The notes under the pieces: model-generated
What the model was told of the DNA's origin: nothing
What the model saw: the letters and a program-made list of their open reading frames with translations, nothing else
Database searches by the model: none
Program-made: the position numbers and the translations under genes
Shown: piece after piece, positions 42,647 through 52,830 of the stretch
Layout: each line of letters opens with the position of its first letter
Numbering within the stretch: the stretch's first letter is position 1
Assembly (NCBI GenBank): GCA_036268055.1
Contig: DATAUW010000004.1
Span: forward strand, 1 to 64,000
Length of the DNA stretch: 64,000 nt
From: Verrucomicrobiia bacterium
GTDB taxonomy: Bacteria; Verrucomicrobiota; Verrucomicrobiia; Limisphaerales; Pedosphaeraceae
Reading direction: 5' to 3'

Positions 42647-44044
42647 TTATTTTGCCAGATCAACACACACCAAATGGTCTTCGCTGCGCAAATAAAGTTT
42701 TTTGCGCGAGAGGACGGGCGCGGCCCAGCAAGGATGATGGAGTTGAGGAACTTGAAAGCGGCAAATCTCTTCGGCGTTTTGGGGATTCGGTTTGAACAGT
42801 CCAAGGATTCCGCCTTCGCCGACTGAGATGATTTTTCCATCGGCAAAAATGCTGGAACCACGCCCGAAGACCGCGGGCGTGAGTGTGCTGTGTTTCACCC
42901 AGCTTTCATCCACGTCCCATATAAGCTTGCCGGTCGCAAACTCCACACAGCGCATCCGCGCGTCCGGTTCGTTGCGCCCGCTGAACGCGTAGAGATAACC
43001 GTCATGATAAATGGGGGTGTTCCAATGAATCTCCAGCGAGGTTCCGCGCCACACCTGGCTCACGCCTTTGCCGTCGGGATTCACCCGCAGGACGACCGAG
43101 CCCACTTTGTAATACGCGCCGGAAATAAAAATCAGATCGTCCACGACGACGGGCGTGATCGCATTGACGGAATCATTCGCCGCCGAGCGAAACCAAAAAC
43201 TGAAATTAACCGCGCCCGTTTTCGGATCGAGCGAAACCAGGCCTTGCCGCATCAGGCAAAGCACCTGGCGTTGGCCGTGAATCGTCACCGCGATGGGGGT
43301 GGAATAGCTCGCTTGTTTTTCCCAATCCTGCCAATGCACCACGCGTTCGCCGGGCCAGCCGGTCATCGGCACGCCCTCCCAATTTTTTTGGCCGACGCTT
43401 TCCCAAACGGTTTTGCCCGTCGCCGGGTCGAACGCCACCATGCCGGAATTCGGCTGGCCGCCGACCATCACCAGCAGCAAACCGCCTTCGAGAATCGGCG
43501 TGCTGCCGACGCCGAAGAACGCTTCCGGCACTTTGAAGTCCACGGCGGTATCCCGCTGCCAAACCAGTTTTCCCGTTGCGAGATCGAGGCAAAGTAATTT
43601 CCCTTCCGCGCCAAACGTAAAACAAAAATTCGAGGTGAGCAGCGGCGTGCAGCGCGGCCCATTGTTGTAGCCATAAGGATCAACGAATTGGCTGGGATAA
43701 CCATAATGCCAAAGCGATTTGCCGGTGTCGGCGGCGAGGCATTCGACGATTTCGTCATTGTTGATACGGTGATGCACGACGAGGCGATTGCCGAGGACGG
43801 AGGGAGCGCCGTAACCCGCGCCGAGGGCTTTGTCCCAAACGATCGGCGGGCCGTTGGTAGGCCACTTATCGAGCAGGCCGGTTTCGGTCGAAGTGCCGTT
43901 GGAACGCGGGCCGAGGAAGTTTGGCCAATCTTCGCCAGAACTATCAGCGGCAAAAACTGCGACGGCACAGAAAAGCAAAAGAGCGATCACGATCAACACC
44001 GAATTTTTCCGGGACGCAAGGGACGCAAACATGGCGAAGGTCAT
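42647..44044 (-). CDS. Exported PQQ-type beta-propeller protein (BamB/dehydrogenase-like)
   Basis: 465 residues, ATG; signal peptide ending at AVFAAD. It opens with DWPNFLGPRSNGTS, the usual start of planctomycete/verrucomicrobial PQQ-like propellers. Blades with the tryptophan motif follow (LAADTGKSLWHYGYP; DLATGKLVWQRDT; DPATGKTVWESVG; EFATGKLIWDVDE). No catalytic dehydrogenase residues recognised, so a binding or assembly role is likelier than an enzyme. The 184-base spacer to the Kelch gene shows no clear signal. Confidence 0.85.
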   Translation of the reverse strand: MTFAMFASLASRKNSVLIVIALLLFCAVAVFAADSSGEDWPNFLGPRSNGTSTETGLLDKWPTNGPPIVWDKALGAGYGAPSVLGNRLVVHHRINNDEIVECLAADTGKSLWHYGYPSQFVDPYGYNNGPRCTPLLTSNFCFTFGAEGKLLCLDLATGKLVWQRDTAVDFKVPEAFFGVGSTPILEGGLLLVMVGGQPNSGMVAFDPATGKTVWESVGQKNWEGVPMTGWPGERVVHWQDWEKQASYSTPIAVTIHGQRQVLCLMRQGLVSLDPKTGAVNFSFWFRSAANDSVNAITPVVVDDLIFISGAYYKVGSVVLRVNPDGKGVSQVWRGTSLEIHWNTPIYHDGYLYAFSGRNEPDARMRCVEFATGKLIWDVDESWVKHSTLTPAVFGRGSSIFADGKIISVGEGGILGLFKPNPQNAEEICRFQVPQLHHPCWAAPVLSRKKLYLRSEDHLVCVDLAK

Positions 44045-44405
44045 TTAAAATTAAAAAGGGATGATGTGGAAGGCAAACCTCGCTTCCACATCAATCCCGT
44101 GCGCAACCTTGCGGTGGCGCCCCTTCCCGTTCCTCCTCGGCATCCCGGCGCATGGAAATGCACCGGGCAAAAAATATCGCGAAATGATTTCAATTCGCCT
44201 CACGCGAGCGCGATGCAACGCTGGATAGACGGTGGAAAGCAGCCGTGGCTGGATTCGCCACCTGCGACCGCGCGTGATTCCATCATATTGCACCCGCAAT
44301 TTGCCCGTCCGAGCGCAAATATCTCTCTCAATCCATGAGAACTAATTATGGAACAATATAGAGACAGGAAAGTCGCAAAAATGTTTGAAATATTTTTCGC
44401 GAATC
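44045..44405. other. Gene-free stretch with hairpin
   Basis: Perfect 11-bp stem TGATGTGGAAG (44062-44072) and CTTCCACATCA (44083-44093), extendable by GGGA/TCCC with a bulge. It sits just upstream of the leftward PQQ-type gene, where it would be in the leader, or downstream of the acyltransferase gene as a terminator lacking a U-run. The rest shows nothing. Confidence 0.5.
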
Positions 44406-45689
44406 TTAGAGGCGCAAAAATATCTTCCGGCGATAGAGGAAATGCACGAGCCAGAAGGCGAGCGCCAGCCCAACGAAGGAAATCATGAGATCGCCAAAAC
44501 CCTGGGTCACGTGGGTGTCGAAGAAGGCTTTGACGTCCCCGCCGGCGAACCGCTGACTCAATGGACCAAAGCCGCCGATAAAATTTCTTACCAGGTAAAT
44601 CGTGATGGAATTCATCCCCATCCAGACAAACGGCTGGCACCACGCCTGAAATTTCAGTACGTCCACGATCCAATAAAAAGTTCCCAGCAATATTGCGCTA
44701 TAACCGCCCGCGACGAGCACAAACGACGACGTCCAGATTTTTTTGATCACGGGAAATTGCGTGCCCCACAAAAAGCCGAGCGCCACGCCTACCACGCCAA
44801 AGCCCAGCAGGTAAATCACTTTCTTATTGTCCGGCACATTGGTGTTGGCCAGCAGCAGGCCCGCAAAAATTCCCAGCAGACAACTGGCAATCGCCGGCAG
44901 CGTGCTCAGGAAACCTTCGGGATCATACGTGCCGTCCCATTTCTTGCCGGGCAAATATTTTTGATCAAGATAATCGGTGAGATTCACACCTTGAAGGTAC
45001 GAACCGCGAATCCTGTTCGTACTGTCCATATTGAGTTGTGAAACCTTGGAGTAATTGGCCTGTGTAATGACTTCGTTGCTGCCGGGAACCGGGCGGACAT
45101 CGGGAAACGGGACGAAGGTCAGCAGCGCCCAATAACCAATCAGCAAGCTTGCAGCGATCGCCGCCATCGCGCGCAAATTGCAAAAGCAAAAAATGATTCC
45201 GCCAAAAAAATAACAGATGGCGATGCGGTTCAACACGCCCATCAGACGAATGTCCGGCCACGGATGCGAGACGCCGCCGGAATAAATCAAGGCGACGATA
45301 AAAAGCAAAATGCTCCGGCGCGCAATGCGTTTCAAGGCGCCAGCGCGTCCTTCCTGTTTGAGGATTTTCGTGAGCGAAAACACGATGGAGACGCCCATGA
45401 TAAAAATGAACAGCGGAAAAATCAGGTCGTAGAAATGGAACCCAGACCATTCGGCATGTTCGAGCTGATCGGCGAGGATTTGGGTCGGACGCGATTTCGT
45501 CATGCGGTTGAGCGCATAGACGAGCGAATCCGCGCCGATGATCCAAAACATGTCGAATCCGCGCAAGGCATCCACCGACATGAGCCGTTTGGAAACGGGC
45601 GCTCCGGGGATGGCCGCGGTGGTGGTTTTTTCTGTCATGCGATGGCGCGAGGCAACATCTTCCAACCGGACGGTCATTTCTGCATTCAC
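44406..45689 (-). CDS. DUF5009/NagX-like membrane acyltransferase
   Basis: 427 residues, ATG, about ten membrane helices. Hallmarks: SVDALRGFDMFWIIGAD after helix 1, HAEWSGFHFYDLIFPLFIFI (catalytic-type His and Asp) and VLNRIAICYFFG. A C-terminal GMNSITIYLVRNF box follows. Related to heparan-alpha-glucosaminide N-acetyltransferase and bacterial NagX, which move acetyl groups across the membrane onto sugars. Substrate likely a cell-envelope or imported amino sugar; not fixed by context. Confidence 0.87.
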   Translation of the reverse strand: MNAEMTVRLEDVASRHRMTEKTTTAAIPGAPVSKRLMSVDALRGFDMFWIIGADSLVYALNRMTKSRPTQILADQLEHAEWSGFHFYDLIFPLFIFIMGVSIVFSLTKILKQEGRAGALKRIARRSILLFIVALIYSGGVSHPWPDIRLMGVLNRIAICYFFGGIIFCFCNLRAMAAIAASLLIGYWALLTFVPFPDVRPVPGSNEVITQANYSKVSQLNMDSTNRIRGSYLQGVNLTDYLDQKYLPGKKWDGTYDPEGFLSTLPAIASCLLGIFAGLLLANTNVPDNKKVIYLLGFGVVGVALGFLWGTQFPVIKKIWTSSFVLVAGGYSAILLGTFYWIVDVLKFQAWCQPFVWMGMNSITIYLVRNFIGGFGPLSQRFAGGDVKAFFDTHVTQGFGDLMISFVGLALAFWLVHFLYRRKIFLRL

Positions 45690-46121
45690 GCAATGACTGG
45701 TCTAAGTTGCGGGTTGGAATTATTCAAGCGCAATCGGAATCAGCCACTGGTTTGACGCTCAACTCCTCACTGTTCTTGAGATTACGCCCGCTGGATTGGA
45801 ACAATGCGGATTTTTCCCGAGAGCCTTGCGCATTGTTTTCCGGGCGTATCCGTGCACTGGCCCCAAAATGGCAAGATGACGCGGCCGCGCCGTCGAAGTC
45901 CGCAGGGACAACCGAACTTAGTGGTGGGGTCTTCGTCCCGTTCAATCCAAGTCCCGCCAGCAACGAAAGAAACATTTCTGAAATTATCCCGGCGCACGCC
46001 GCGCTCATTTTCATTGAATTCTTTCGTCCCATGGGGGGACTTGAATCGGAGGCTGGGACAATATGCCCTCGTTACTTACTTTGGCGGATTGACAAAACAA
46101 TCAGGCGTGCGAGTGGTGATT
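45690..46121. repeat. Intergenic stretch with degenerate GTCCCGCAGGGACGAAAG repeats
   Basis: Left copy AAGTCCCGCCAGCAACGAAAGA (about 45949-45970, written here in part: GTCCCGCCAGCAACGAAAG), inverted right copy CTTTCGTCCCATGGGGGGAC (46021-46040), and a further GTCCGCAGGGACAACCGAAC near 45898. They form an inverted pair about 100 bp across. Same family as the repeats at 95-300. No gene in this stretch; frames through it are repeat-derived. Confidence 0.6.
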
Positions 46122-46484
46122 ATGGGACTGGGAGGATTGTTCAGGTTAAGGGATTTAAGGCTGTCACCGGGCTTTTTGGCGGTATTGCAGTCTTTTGTGG
46201 TTGTGATCGCCGCTGCGGTAATCGAATTGGCCTGGGTGTTGTTCCATCACGGAAATTTACGCGACTCAAGCGTCCGAGGCTTGCCGATATTGGCAGAACT
46301 GTGGGTTCCCGGTTTTCAAATAATTCGTATTGTGTCTGAGTTAGGATTGGAAACTGCCATCACTTGCTTAACGCTTTGGTTTTGCCACTGGAAATTTCCC
46401 AAGCTTCATTTGCCGGTATTTTTGCTCTGCATCTTTCTGTGGAGTTTGCAGGACATCGGAATGAACTCATGGGTGATCAAGTAA
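46122..46484 (+). CDS. Small integral membrane hypothetical protein
   Basis: 120 residues from the ATG at 46122, with several hydrophobic segments (FLAVLQSFVVVIAAAVIELA; GFQIIRIVSELGLE; ITCLTLWFCHW; LPVFLLCIFLWSL). Upstream in-frame extension crosses repeats and is rejected. No family recognised. Confidence 0.5.
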   Translation: MGLGGLFRLRDLRLSPGFLAVLQSFVVVIAAAVIELAWVLFHHGNLRDSSVRGLPILAELWVPGFQIIRIVSELGLETAITCLTLWFCHWKFPKLHLPVFLLCIFLWSLQDIGMNSWVIK

Positions 46485-46693
46485 CCTTGCATGAATCGGA
46501 TTAGCCAACCGCATCGGCCGGATTGCGGAAAGAATGCGTCCAGTGAGCTGGCACTTGATAAGGTGGCGTAACAGATGGCGAAGGTGGGCTTATAACTGGT
46601 TAAGATTCATTGACGCTGCGGGCGGGAATTATTAGATTGCCTCACGTTTGGCGTCGTGTCGGACATGAATTAGCCAAACTTAGCCGGTTCCCA

Positions 46694-47407
46694 ATGAACT
46701 TTACGAACTTATTTGCGTCCTCCATCGGGAAGAAGTTTATCATGGCCATCACCGGCCTGCTGCTTTTCCTCTTCGTCGTGGCCCATCTGGCGGGAAATCT
46801 GCAAGTCTTCCTCGGACCGGAAGCCATCAATCGTTACGGCAATTTTTTGCAGACGAATATCGAGCTGATCTGGCCGGCGCGCATCGGCTTGCTGGTCATT
46901 GTGGGCTTGCATATCTGGGCGGCGATCAAACTTTCGGCGGAGAATCGTGCGGCGCGACCGCAGGCTTACGCGCATTATGAAGTAGTGGCGGCAAGCTATG
47001 CTTCGCGCACGATGTTGATGAGCGGACTGATCATTTTGGCGTTCATCATTTATCATCTACTGCATTTTACGGCGCAGGTGCCGGGAATCAATTTCACGGG
47101 GAAAAATTTTGCGGACTTGCATGATGCCAAGCAGCAACATGACATTTTCGCGATGCTGGTGCTGGGTTTTCAAAATCCGCTGGTGGCGGCATTTTATGTG
47201 TTTGCGATGTTTTTGTTGTGCCTGCACTTGAGCCACGGCTTGAGCGCGATGTTTCAATCGCTGGGCTGGAAGACGCCGGCTTACGGGCCGTGCCTGGACA
47301 GGGGGGCGCGGGTGGTGGCGTGGTTGATTTTTGCGGGTTACGCGATCATACCGATCGCCATTCAGCTTGGCTACGGCAGCAGTTATTTGAAAGAGGTGCT
47401 GAAATGA
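46694..47407 (+). CDS. sdhC: Succinate dehydrogenase cytochrome b subunit
   Basis: 237 residues from the ATG at 46694. Five membrane helices of the Bacteroides-type (class B) single large cytochrome b: [20 protein letters not shown], then [44 protein letters not shown] and [14 protein letters not shown]. Histidines in VAHLAG, GLHIWA, IYHLLHF and LHLSHG are candidate ligands of two hemes b. Its stop overlaps sdhA (ATGA). Anchors SdhAB and passes electrons to quinone. Confidence 0.93.
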   Translation: MNFTNLFASSIGKKFIMAITGLLLFLFVVAHLAGNLQVFLGPEAINRYGNFLQTNIELIWPARIGLLVIVGLHIWAAIKLSAENRAARPQAYAHYEVVAASYASRTMLMSGLIILAFIIYHLLHFTAQVPGINFTGKNFADLHDAKQQHDIFAMLVLGFQNPLVAAFYVFAMFLLCLHLSHGLSAMFQSLGWKTPAYGPCLDRGARVVAWLIFAGYAIIPIAIQLGYGSSYLKEVLK

Positions 47408-49317
47408 AAATTGACAGCAGGATTCCCTCCGGCCCGCTCGCCAGCAAGTGGGACCAGCACAAGTTCGACATGAAACTTGTGAACCCGGCGAATAAGCGGA
47501 AGTTCGATGTCATTATCGTGGGCAGCGGTTTGGCGGGGGCATCGGCAGCGGCGACGATGGCGGAGCTGGGTTACAAGGTGAAGTGCTTTTGCTTTCAGGA
47601 CAGCCCGCGGCGTGCGCATAGTATTGCGGCGCAAGGGGGTATCAACGCGGCGAAGAATTACCAGAACGACGGCGATAGTGTTTACCGGCTTTTTTACGAT
47701 ACGATCAAGGGCGGGGATTTTCGGTCGCGCGAGGCGAATGTGTATCGTCTGGCGCAGGTGAGTGTGAATATTATTGACCAGTGCGTGGCGCAAGGAGTTC
47801 CGTTTGCGCGCGAATATGGGGGATTGTTGGCGAATAGGTCGTTTGGCGGGGCGCAGGTGTCGCGAACTTTTTACGCGCGCGGACAGACGGGACAGCAGTT
47901 GCTCCTGGGGGCTTATCAGGCGTTGAGCCGGCAGATCGGATTGGGCACGGTGAAAATGTTTCCGCGCACGGAGATGCTCGATGTGGTGGTGATTGACAAC
48001 CAGGCGCGCGGGATCGTCGTCCGCGATTTGGTCACAGGAGAAATTTCTTCGCACGCGGCCGATGCGGTCGTCCTCGCGACGGGCGGTTATGGCAACGTGT
48101 TTTATCTCTCGACGAATGCGCGCGGCTGCAATGTCACCGCGACCTGGCGCGCGTATAAAAAAGGCGCGGCATTCGCGAATCCCTGTTACACGCAAATCCA
48201 TCCGACGTGCATTCCCGTCAGCGGCGATCATCAATCCAAGCTGACGTTGATGTCGGAATCGCTGCGCAATGACGGACGCGTTTGGGCGCCAAAGAAAAAA
48301 GGCGACAACCGTCCGCCCGCGCAAATTCCCGAAGCTGAGCGCGATTATTTTCTCGAACGCAAATATCCCAGTTATGGCAATCTCGCGCCGCGCGATATTT
48401 CTTCGCGCGCCGCAAAGGAAGCTTGCGACGAAGGCCGCGGCGTCGGGCCCGGTGGACTTGGGGTTTATCTCGATTTTTCCGACTCCATCAAGCGCCTCAG
48501 CGAAGACGTGGTGCGCGAGCGTTACGGAAATCTTTTCGACATGTATGAAAAGATCACCGGCGAAAATGCCTATCGCATGCCGATGCGCATTTATCCCGCG
48601 GTGCATTACACGATGGGCGGGTCGTGGGTGGATTATAATTTGATGAGCAGCATCCCGGGGTTGTTCGTGGTGGGCGAGGCGAATTTTTCCGACCACGGCG
48701 CGAACCGCCTTGGCGCCAGCGCGCTCATGCAAGGCCTGGCCGACGGTTATTTTATTTTGCCTTACACCATCGGAAATTATTTTGCGTCCAGCAAACCTGC
48801 GAAGGTCACGACCGATCACGCTGAGTTCAAGAAGGCGCTCGAAGGCGTGCAGACCTTGACGAAAAAATTGCTTTCGATCAACGGCAAGCGCAGCGTCACG
48901 TCGTTCCATCGCGAGCTTGGAAAATTGATGTGGAACAACTGCGGCATGGCGCGCACCAAGGCGAGCCTCGAGGAAAATCTCAAGCGCATTCCCGAGTTGC
49001 GCGCGGAGTTCTGGGAAAATGTGAAAGTCACCGGCGAGAATGGCTCGCTGAACCAGGATCTCGAAGCCGCGGGCCGCGTGGCGGACTTTTTGGAATTCGG
49101 CGAATTGCTTTGCCTCGATGCCCTCACGCGCGAGGAATCCTGCGGCGGCCATTTCCGCGTGGAATACCAGACGCCCGACGGCGAGGCGCAGCGCGACGAC
49201 GAAAATTTCTCGTTCGTCAGCGCGTGGGAATATCAGGGCCCGGACAAAAAACCGTTGTTGCACAAAGAGCCGCTCGTTTACGAGGACGTGCACATGTCGC
49301 AACGGAGTTACAAATAA
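47404..49317 (+). CDS. sdhA: Succinate dehydrogenase/fumarate reductase flavoprotein
   Basis: 637 residues from the ATG at 47404, 4-bp overlap with sdhC. FAD-binding [20 protein letters not shown] and flavin-attachment region [19 protein letters not shown] (covalent His). Also [13 protein letters not shown], substrate/proton-path HPTCIPVSG with RNDGRVW, and [11 protein letters not shown]. Oxidises succinate to fumarate in the TCA cycle; the class B form can also work in reverse. Confidence 0.96.
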   Translation: MKIDSRIPSGPLASKWDQHKFDMKLVNPANKRKFDVIIVGSGLAGASAAATMAELGYKVKCFCFQDSPRRAHSIAAQGGINAAKNYQNDGDSVYRLFYDTIKGGDFRSREANVYRLAQVSVNIIDQCVAQGVPFAREYGGLLANRSFGGAQVSRTFYARGQTGQQLLLGAYQALSRQIGLGTVKMFPRTEMLDVVVIDNQARGIVVRDLVTGEISSHAADAVVLATGGYGNVFYLSTNARGCNVTATWRAYKKGAAFANPCYTQIHPTCIPVSGDHQSKLTLMSESLRNDGRVWAPKKKGDNRPPAQIPEAERDYFLERKYPSYGNLAPRDISSRAAKEACDEGRGVGPGGLGVYLDFSDSIKRLSEDVVRERYGNLFDMYEKITGENAYRMPMRIYPAVHYTMGGSWVDYNLMSSIPGLFVVGEANFSDHGANRLGASALMQGLADGYFILPYTIGNYFASSKPAKVTTDHAEFKKALEGVQTLTKKLLSINGKRSVTSFHRELGKLMWNNCGMARTKASLEENLKRIPELRAEFWENVKVTGENGSLNQDLEAAGRVADFLEFGELLCLDALTREESCGGHFRVEYQTPDGEAQRDDENFSFVSAWEYQGPDKKPLLHKEPLVYEDVHMSQRSYK

Positions 49318-49343
49318 CCGCGCCCAACCAACCATCCGCAATT

Positions 49344-50093
<750 letters not shown>

Positions 50094-50297
50094 TTAAGCG
50101 GCAAGGGTTTTGGCGTCGCCGACGGCAGTCATTTTTCACGATTGTATTTCTTTTTTCGCTGCAACTTGTTTCCCACTTTGGTGTTATATTCAGTGGACTG
50201 GCCCAGCCAGATCACGCCGTGGCGGGCGCGGACAATATTGAACACGGAAAAACCCGTCCGCCGCCTCGTTCGCGCCACGGCAATGAAAGAACGCAAC

Positions 50298-50675
50298 ATG
50301 AAGATTAAATTGTCCCGCGCCGCTGGCTTTACGCTCGTCGAAATCATGATCGTCGTGGCCATCATCGGCCTGCTCGCCACCATCGCCATTCCCAACTTCG
50401 TCCGCGCCCGCCTCAAGGCCCAGCAAAGCGCGTGCATCAATAACCTGCGCCAGATTGACGGTGCGAAACAAACCTGGGCGCTCGAGAATCGCGCTTCCCA
50501 AGCCACCGTTCCGACTATCGCAAACATCCAGCCCTATCTTGGCCGCGGCACTCAGGGAACCGCCCCCACCTGCCCTGCCGATCCCGCGAACACCTTCGCG
50601 ACGAGCTACAGCCTGAACGATCTTCAGACCGCGCCGACCTGCCTGATTTCGCCGACAGACCATCACCTCGACTAG
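50298..50675 (+). CDS. Type IV pilin/pseudopilin-like prepilin 1
   Basis: 125 residues from the ATG at 50298; an ATG five codons earlier is possible. Short basic leader then prepilin cleavage site: SRAAG|FTLVEIMIVVAIIG, Glu at mature position 5, and a 20-residue hydrophobic helix. The body (SACINNLRQIDGAKQTWALE; NIQPYLGRG; PTCPADP) is the small pseudopilin domain common in Verrucomicrobia. Close relative of the next gene. Confidence 0.88.
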   Translation: MKIKLSRAAGFTLVEIMIVVAIIGLLATIAIPNFVRARLKAQQSACINNLRQIDGAKQTWALENRASQATVPTIANIQPYLGRGTQGTAPTCPADPANTFATSYSLNDLQTAPTCLISPTDHHLD

Positions 50676-50953
50676 TTAAAAAAATTTTGCCGGGCCGTGC
50701 CATATTTTTGGACACTGTCCACGAGTTCGGGACAATGCAGGGGTAAAATTGTTGGGGCTTCACGCGTACCTACACTACTGCTGGTGTTTTCTGCGGATTT
50801 TTTTCGCGTCCGAGTGTCTTAGTGTATGGCATTCGGTTTGCTCAAGAGGAGTCGCGGTCGGCAATGGGCAATTTGTGAACGACCTTATGCAATAAATAAT
50901 AACAATAACCAGCCCTTGCCACGTTCACGCCGCGCGAAAAAAAAGTAAATCGT

Positions 50954-51331
50954 ATGAAACTCAACCGCTCCAGCAAGAAGGGCTTCACCCTTATCGAAAT
51001 CATGATCGTTGTCGCCATCATCGGCCTTTTGGCTGCGATCGCCATCCCTAACTTCGTGCACGCCCGCACGACCGCGCAGGCCAATGCTTGCATCAACAAC
51101 CTCCGCCAGATTGACGGCGCGAAGCAGGAATGGGCTTTGGAAAACAAAGCGTCTGCTACCTCCACCCCGGCTGACAGCAACATCCAGCCTTATATGGGCC
51201 GTGGCGCTGGCGGATCGCTCCCGACCTGCCCGCTCGACTCGCAGAACACCTTCGACACGAGCTATACTGTCGGCAACCTCTCGACCGCTCCCCTCTGCAA
51301 AATCTCCACGACCAACCACGTGTTGAACTAA
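50954..51331 (+). CDS. Type IV pilin/pseudopilin-like prepilin 2
   Basis: 125 residues, ATG at 50954, same length as prepilin 1 and matching it along the whole length (SSKKG|FTLIEIMIVVAIIG; ACINNLRQIDGAKQEWALEN; NIQPYMGRGAG; TCP). A tandem duplication with divergence in loops. A strong terminator follows. No secretion or pilus assembly genes nearby; these prepilins may be used by a machine encoded elsewhere. Confidence 0.88.
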   Translation: MKLNRSSKKGFTLIEIMIVVAIIGLLAAIAIPNFVHARTTAQANACINNLRQIDGAKQEWALENKASATSTPADSNIQPYMGRGAGGSLPTCPLDSQNTFDTSYTVGNLSTAPLCKISTTNHVLN

Positions 51332-51350
51332 GAGATTTGATCTGATTCAT

Positions 51351-51383
51351 AAAGGGCCCGGGAAATTTTTCCCGGGCCTTTTC
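51351..51383 (+). terminator. Rho-independent terminator after prepilin 2
   Basis: AAAGGGCCCGGGAAA (51351-51365) pairs with TTTCCCGGGCCTTTT with a one-base bulge; 2-base loop and T-run. Confidence 0.88.
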
Positions 51384-51483
51384 CTTTGTACGCGGGAGAT
51401 GAATTTCCATCCATGCTTGTGACATTTTTGCGGGTGAAGTTTATCCTTCTTCTATAGTGGCGCTCTATGACCGCCTTGCTCGT

Positions 51484-51513
51484 GCAAAAAAACGGCGCTC
51501 ATAAAGCGCCGCT
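51484..51513 (-). terminator. Rho-independent terminator for the porin-cytochrome operon
   Basis: On the minus strand CGGCGCT, TTATG loop, AGCGCCG, then seven T. It lies about 20 bases after the stop of the NHL-repeat gene, the last of the leftward operon. Confidence 0.88.
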
Positions 51514-51531
51514 ACAGTTGAGCACTTTAAA

Positions 51532-52830
51532 CTACTGAACCAACTTGACCCGGTATGAGCGTTGCGCGGAGGCGGTGGAAGAATCGGTAAACGAACCAAG
51601 AGCGCCGGTCACAGTCACTGGCGAACCCAGGTTTTGCCAAGCGTTGCCGGTCGAGGCATCGCGAAATTGCACCTGGTAAGTATCGCCGGAAACGGCTTGC
51701 CAGTTGATGACGAAACCAGAGGCGTTTTGCGTGAGCGTGACGGGAATGGGACTATAGACGAAGCGGATGATCTCGTTGTAGGTATCGGAAATGCGCAGGT
51801 TGCCATTATGATCAATAACGACGCCGTACGGATTAAAGAAACGCGCGCCGCTGCCGAGACCGTTGGCCGAACCTCCCGCACCGCCCAAACCCGCGACCGT
51901 CGTGACCACGCCTGCCGGGGAAATTTCTCGGATCGTGTGATAGAACGAATCCACCACGAATAAATTATTATTGCGGTCCATCCGCAATTCCGCCGGTTTG
52001 CCGAAACGCGCCGCGCTGCCCGTTCCATCAGCCGTGCCATCCATGCCAGCCATTCCCGCGAAAGTCGTGACTACGCCATCGGAAGTGATTTTACGGATCG
52101 TATGATTCGCGGAATCCGAAACAAAAAGATTCGCGCTCGCATCGAAAGCCAAACCAACTGGGCCATTGAAAAGAGCATTGGTTCCGGCGCCGTCCGCCGT
52201 GCCCCAGACTTGCGCCATGCCTGCGAAGGTCGTGACTGCACCCGCCGAAGTCACTTTGCGGATGAGATGATTGCCGCTGTCGGCGACATAAATCGTGCCG
52301 CTCGCATCCAGGGCGATGCCCAGCGGCGAACTGAACCGCGCGAGCGAACCAACATTATTGGTCGCGCCCACTTCACCCGCCAAACCGGCGATGGTCGTCA
52401 CCGCGCCGCTGGTTGAGATCGCGCGAATCGTATTGTTGCCGGTATCGGTGACATACAAAACGCCGTTCGCGGCAATCGCGATTCCCGATGGGCCGTTGAA
52501 AAGAGCGTTTGTGCCGACGCCATCCGCGCTGCCCATTTGACCGGCGCGGCCCGCAATGGTGGTGACCTGCCCGGCGGCGGAAAGTTTGCGGATGGTATTG
52601 TTCTGATTATCGGTGATGTAAATATTCCCGCTGGCATCCATCGCCAAGCCGGTTGGATCACCAAAAAGCGCGCTGGCAGCCGGACCGTCCACGCTGCCGC
52701 TGGTGAGCACGGAACCCGCCAGCGTTGTCACCGCTTCCTGCGCCGATGACTTCGATGCCATCACGAGGCTCGCCGCGCACAACCCGAACGCGAAGTTCCG
52801 GGCGCGAAAAATATGCGGCCTCACCGGCAT
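51532..52830 (-). CDS. Secreted NHL-repeat beta-propeller protein
   Basis: 432 residues, ATG sharing its A with the cytochrome stop codon (TAATG), so the genes are coupled. Signal peptide ends at KSSAQ. Six NHL-type blades follow of the pattern GPxGIAxDxxGNLYVxDxxNxTIRKIxxxGxVTTxAG. The C-terminal module of about 75 residues (VINWQAVSGDTYQVQFRD; SYRVKLVQ) resembles those of the LRR and Kelch proteins. Probably extracellular or attached to the outer surface together with the cytochrome-porin pair. Confidence 0.86.
   Translation of the reverse strand: MPVRPHIFRARNFAFGLCAASLVMASKSSAQEAVTTLAGSVLTSGSVDGPAASALFGDPTGLAMDASGNIYITDNQNNTIRKLSAAGQVTTIAGRAGQMGSADGVGTNALFNGPSGIAIAANGVLYVTDTGNNTIRAISTSGAVTTIAGLAGEVGATNNVGSLARFSSPLGIALDASGTIYVADSGNHLIRKVTSAGAVTTFAGMAQVWGTADGAGTNALFNGPVGLAFDASANLFVSDSANHTIRKITSDGVVTTFAGMAGMDGTADGTGSAARFGKPAELRMDRNNNLFVVDSFYHTIREISPAGVVTTVAGLGGAGGSANGLGSGARFFNPYGVVIDHNGNLRISDTYNEIIRFVYSPIPVTLTQNASGFVINWQAVSGDTYQVQFRDASTGNAWQNLGSPVTVTGALGSFTDSSTASAQRSYRVKLVQ

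Noticed and set aside
47383-49341. 652-codon leftward frame opposite sdhA
   Set aside because: Exact antisense of a clear flavoprotein gene; His/Arg/Ala-rich product typical of shadow frames in GC-rich DNA.
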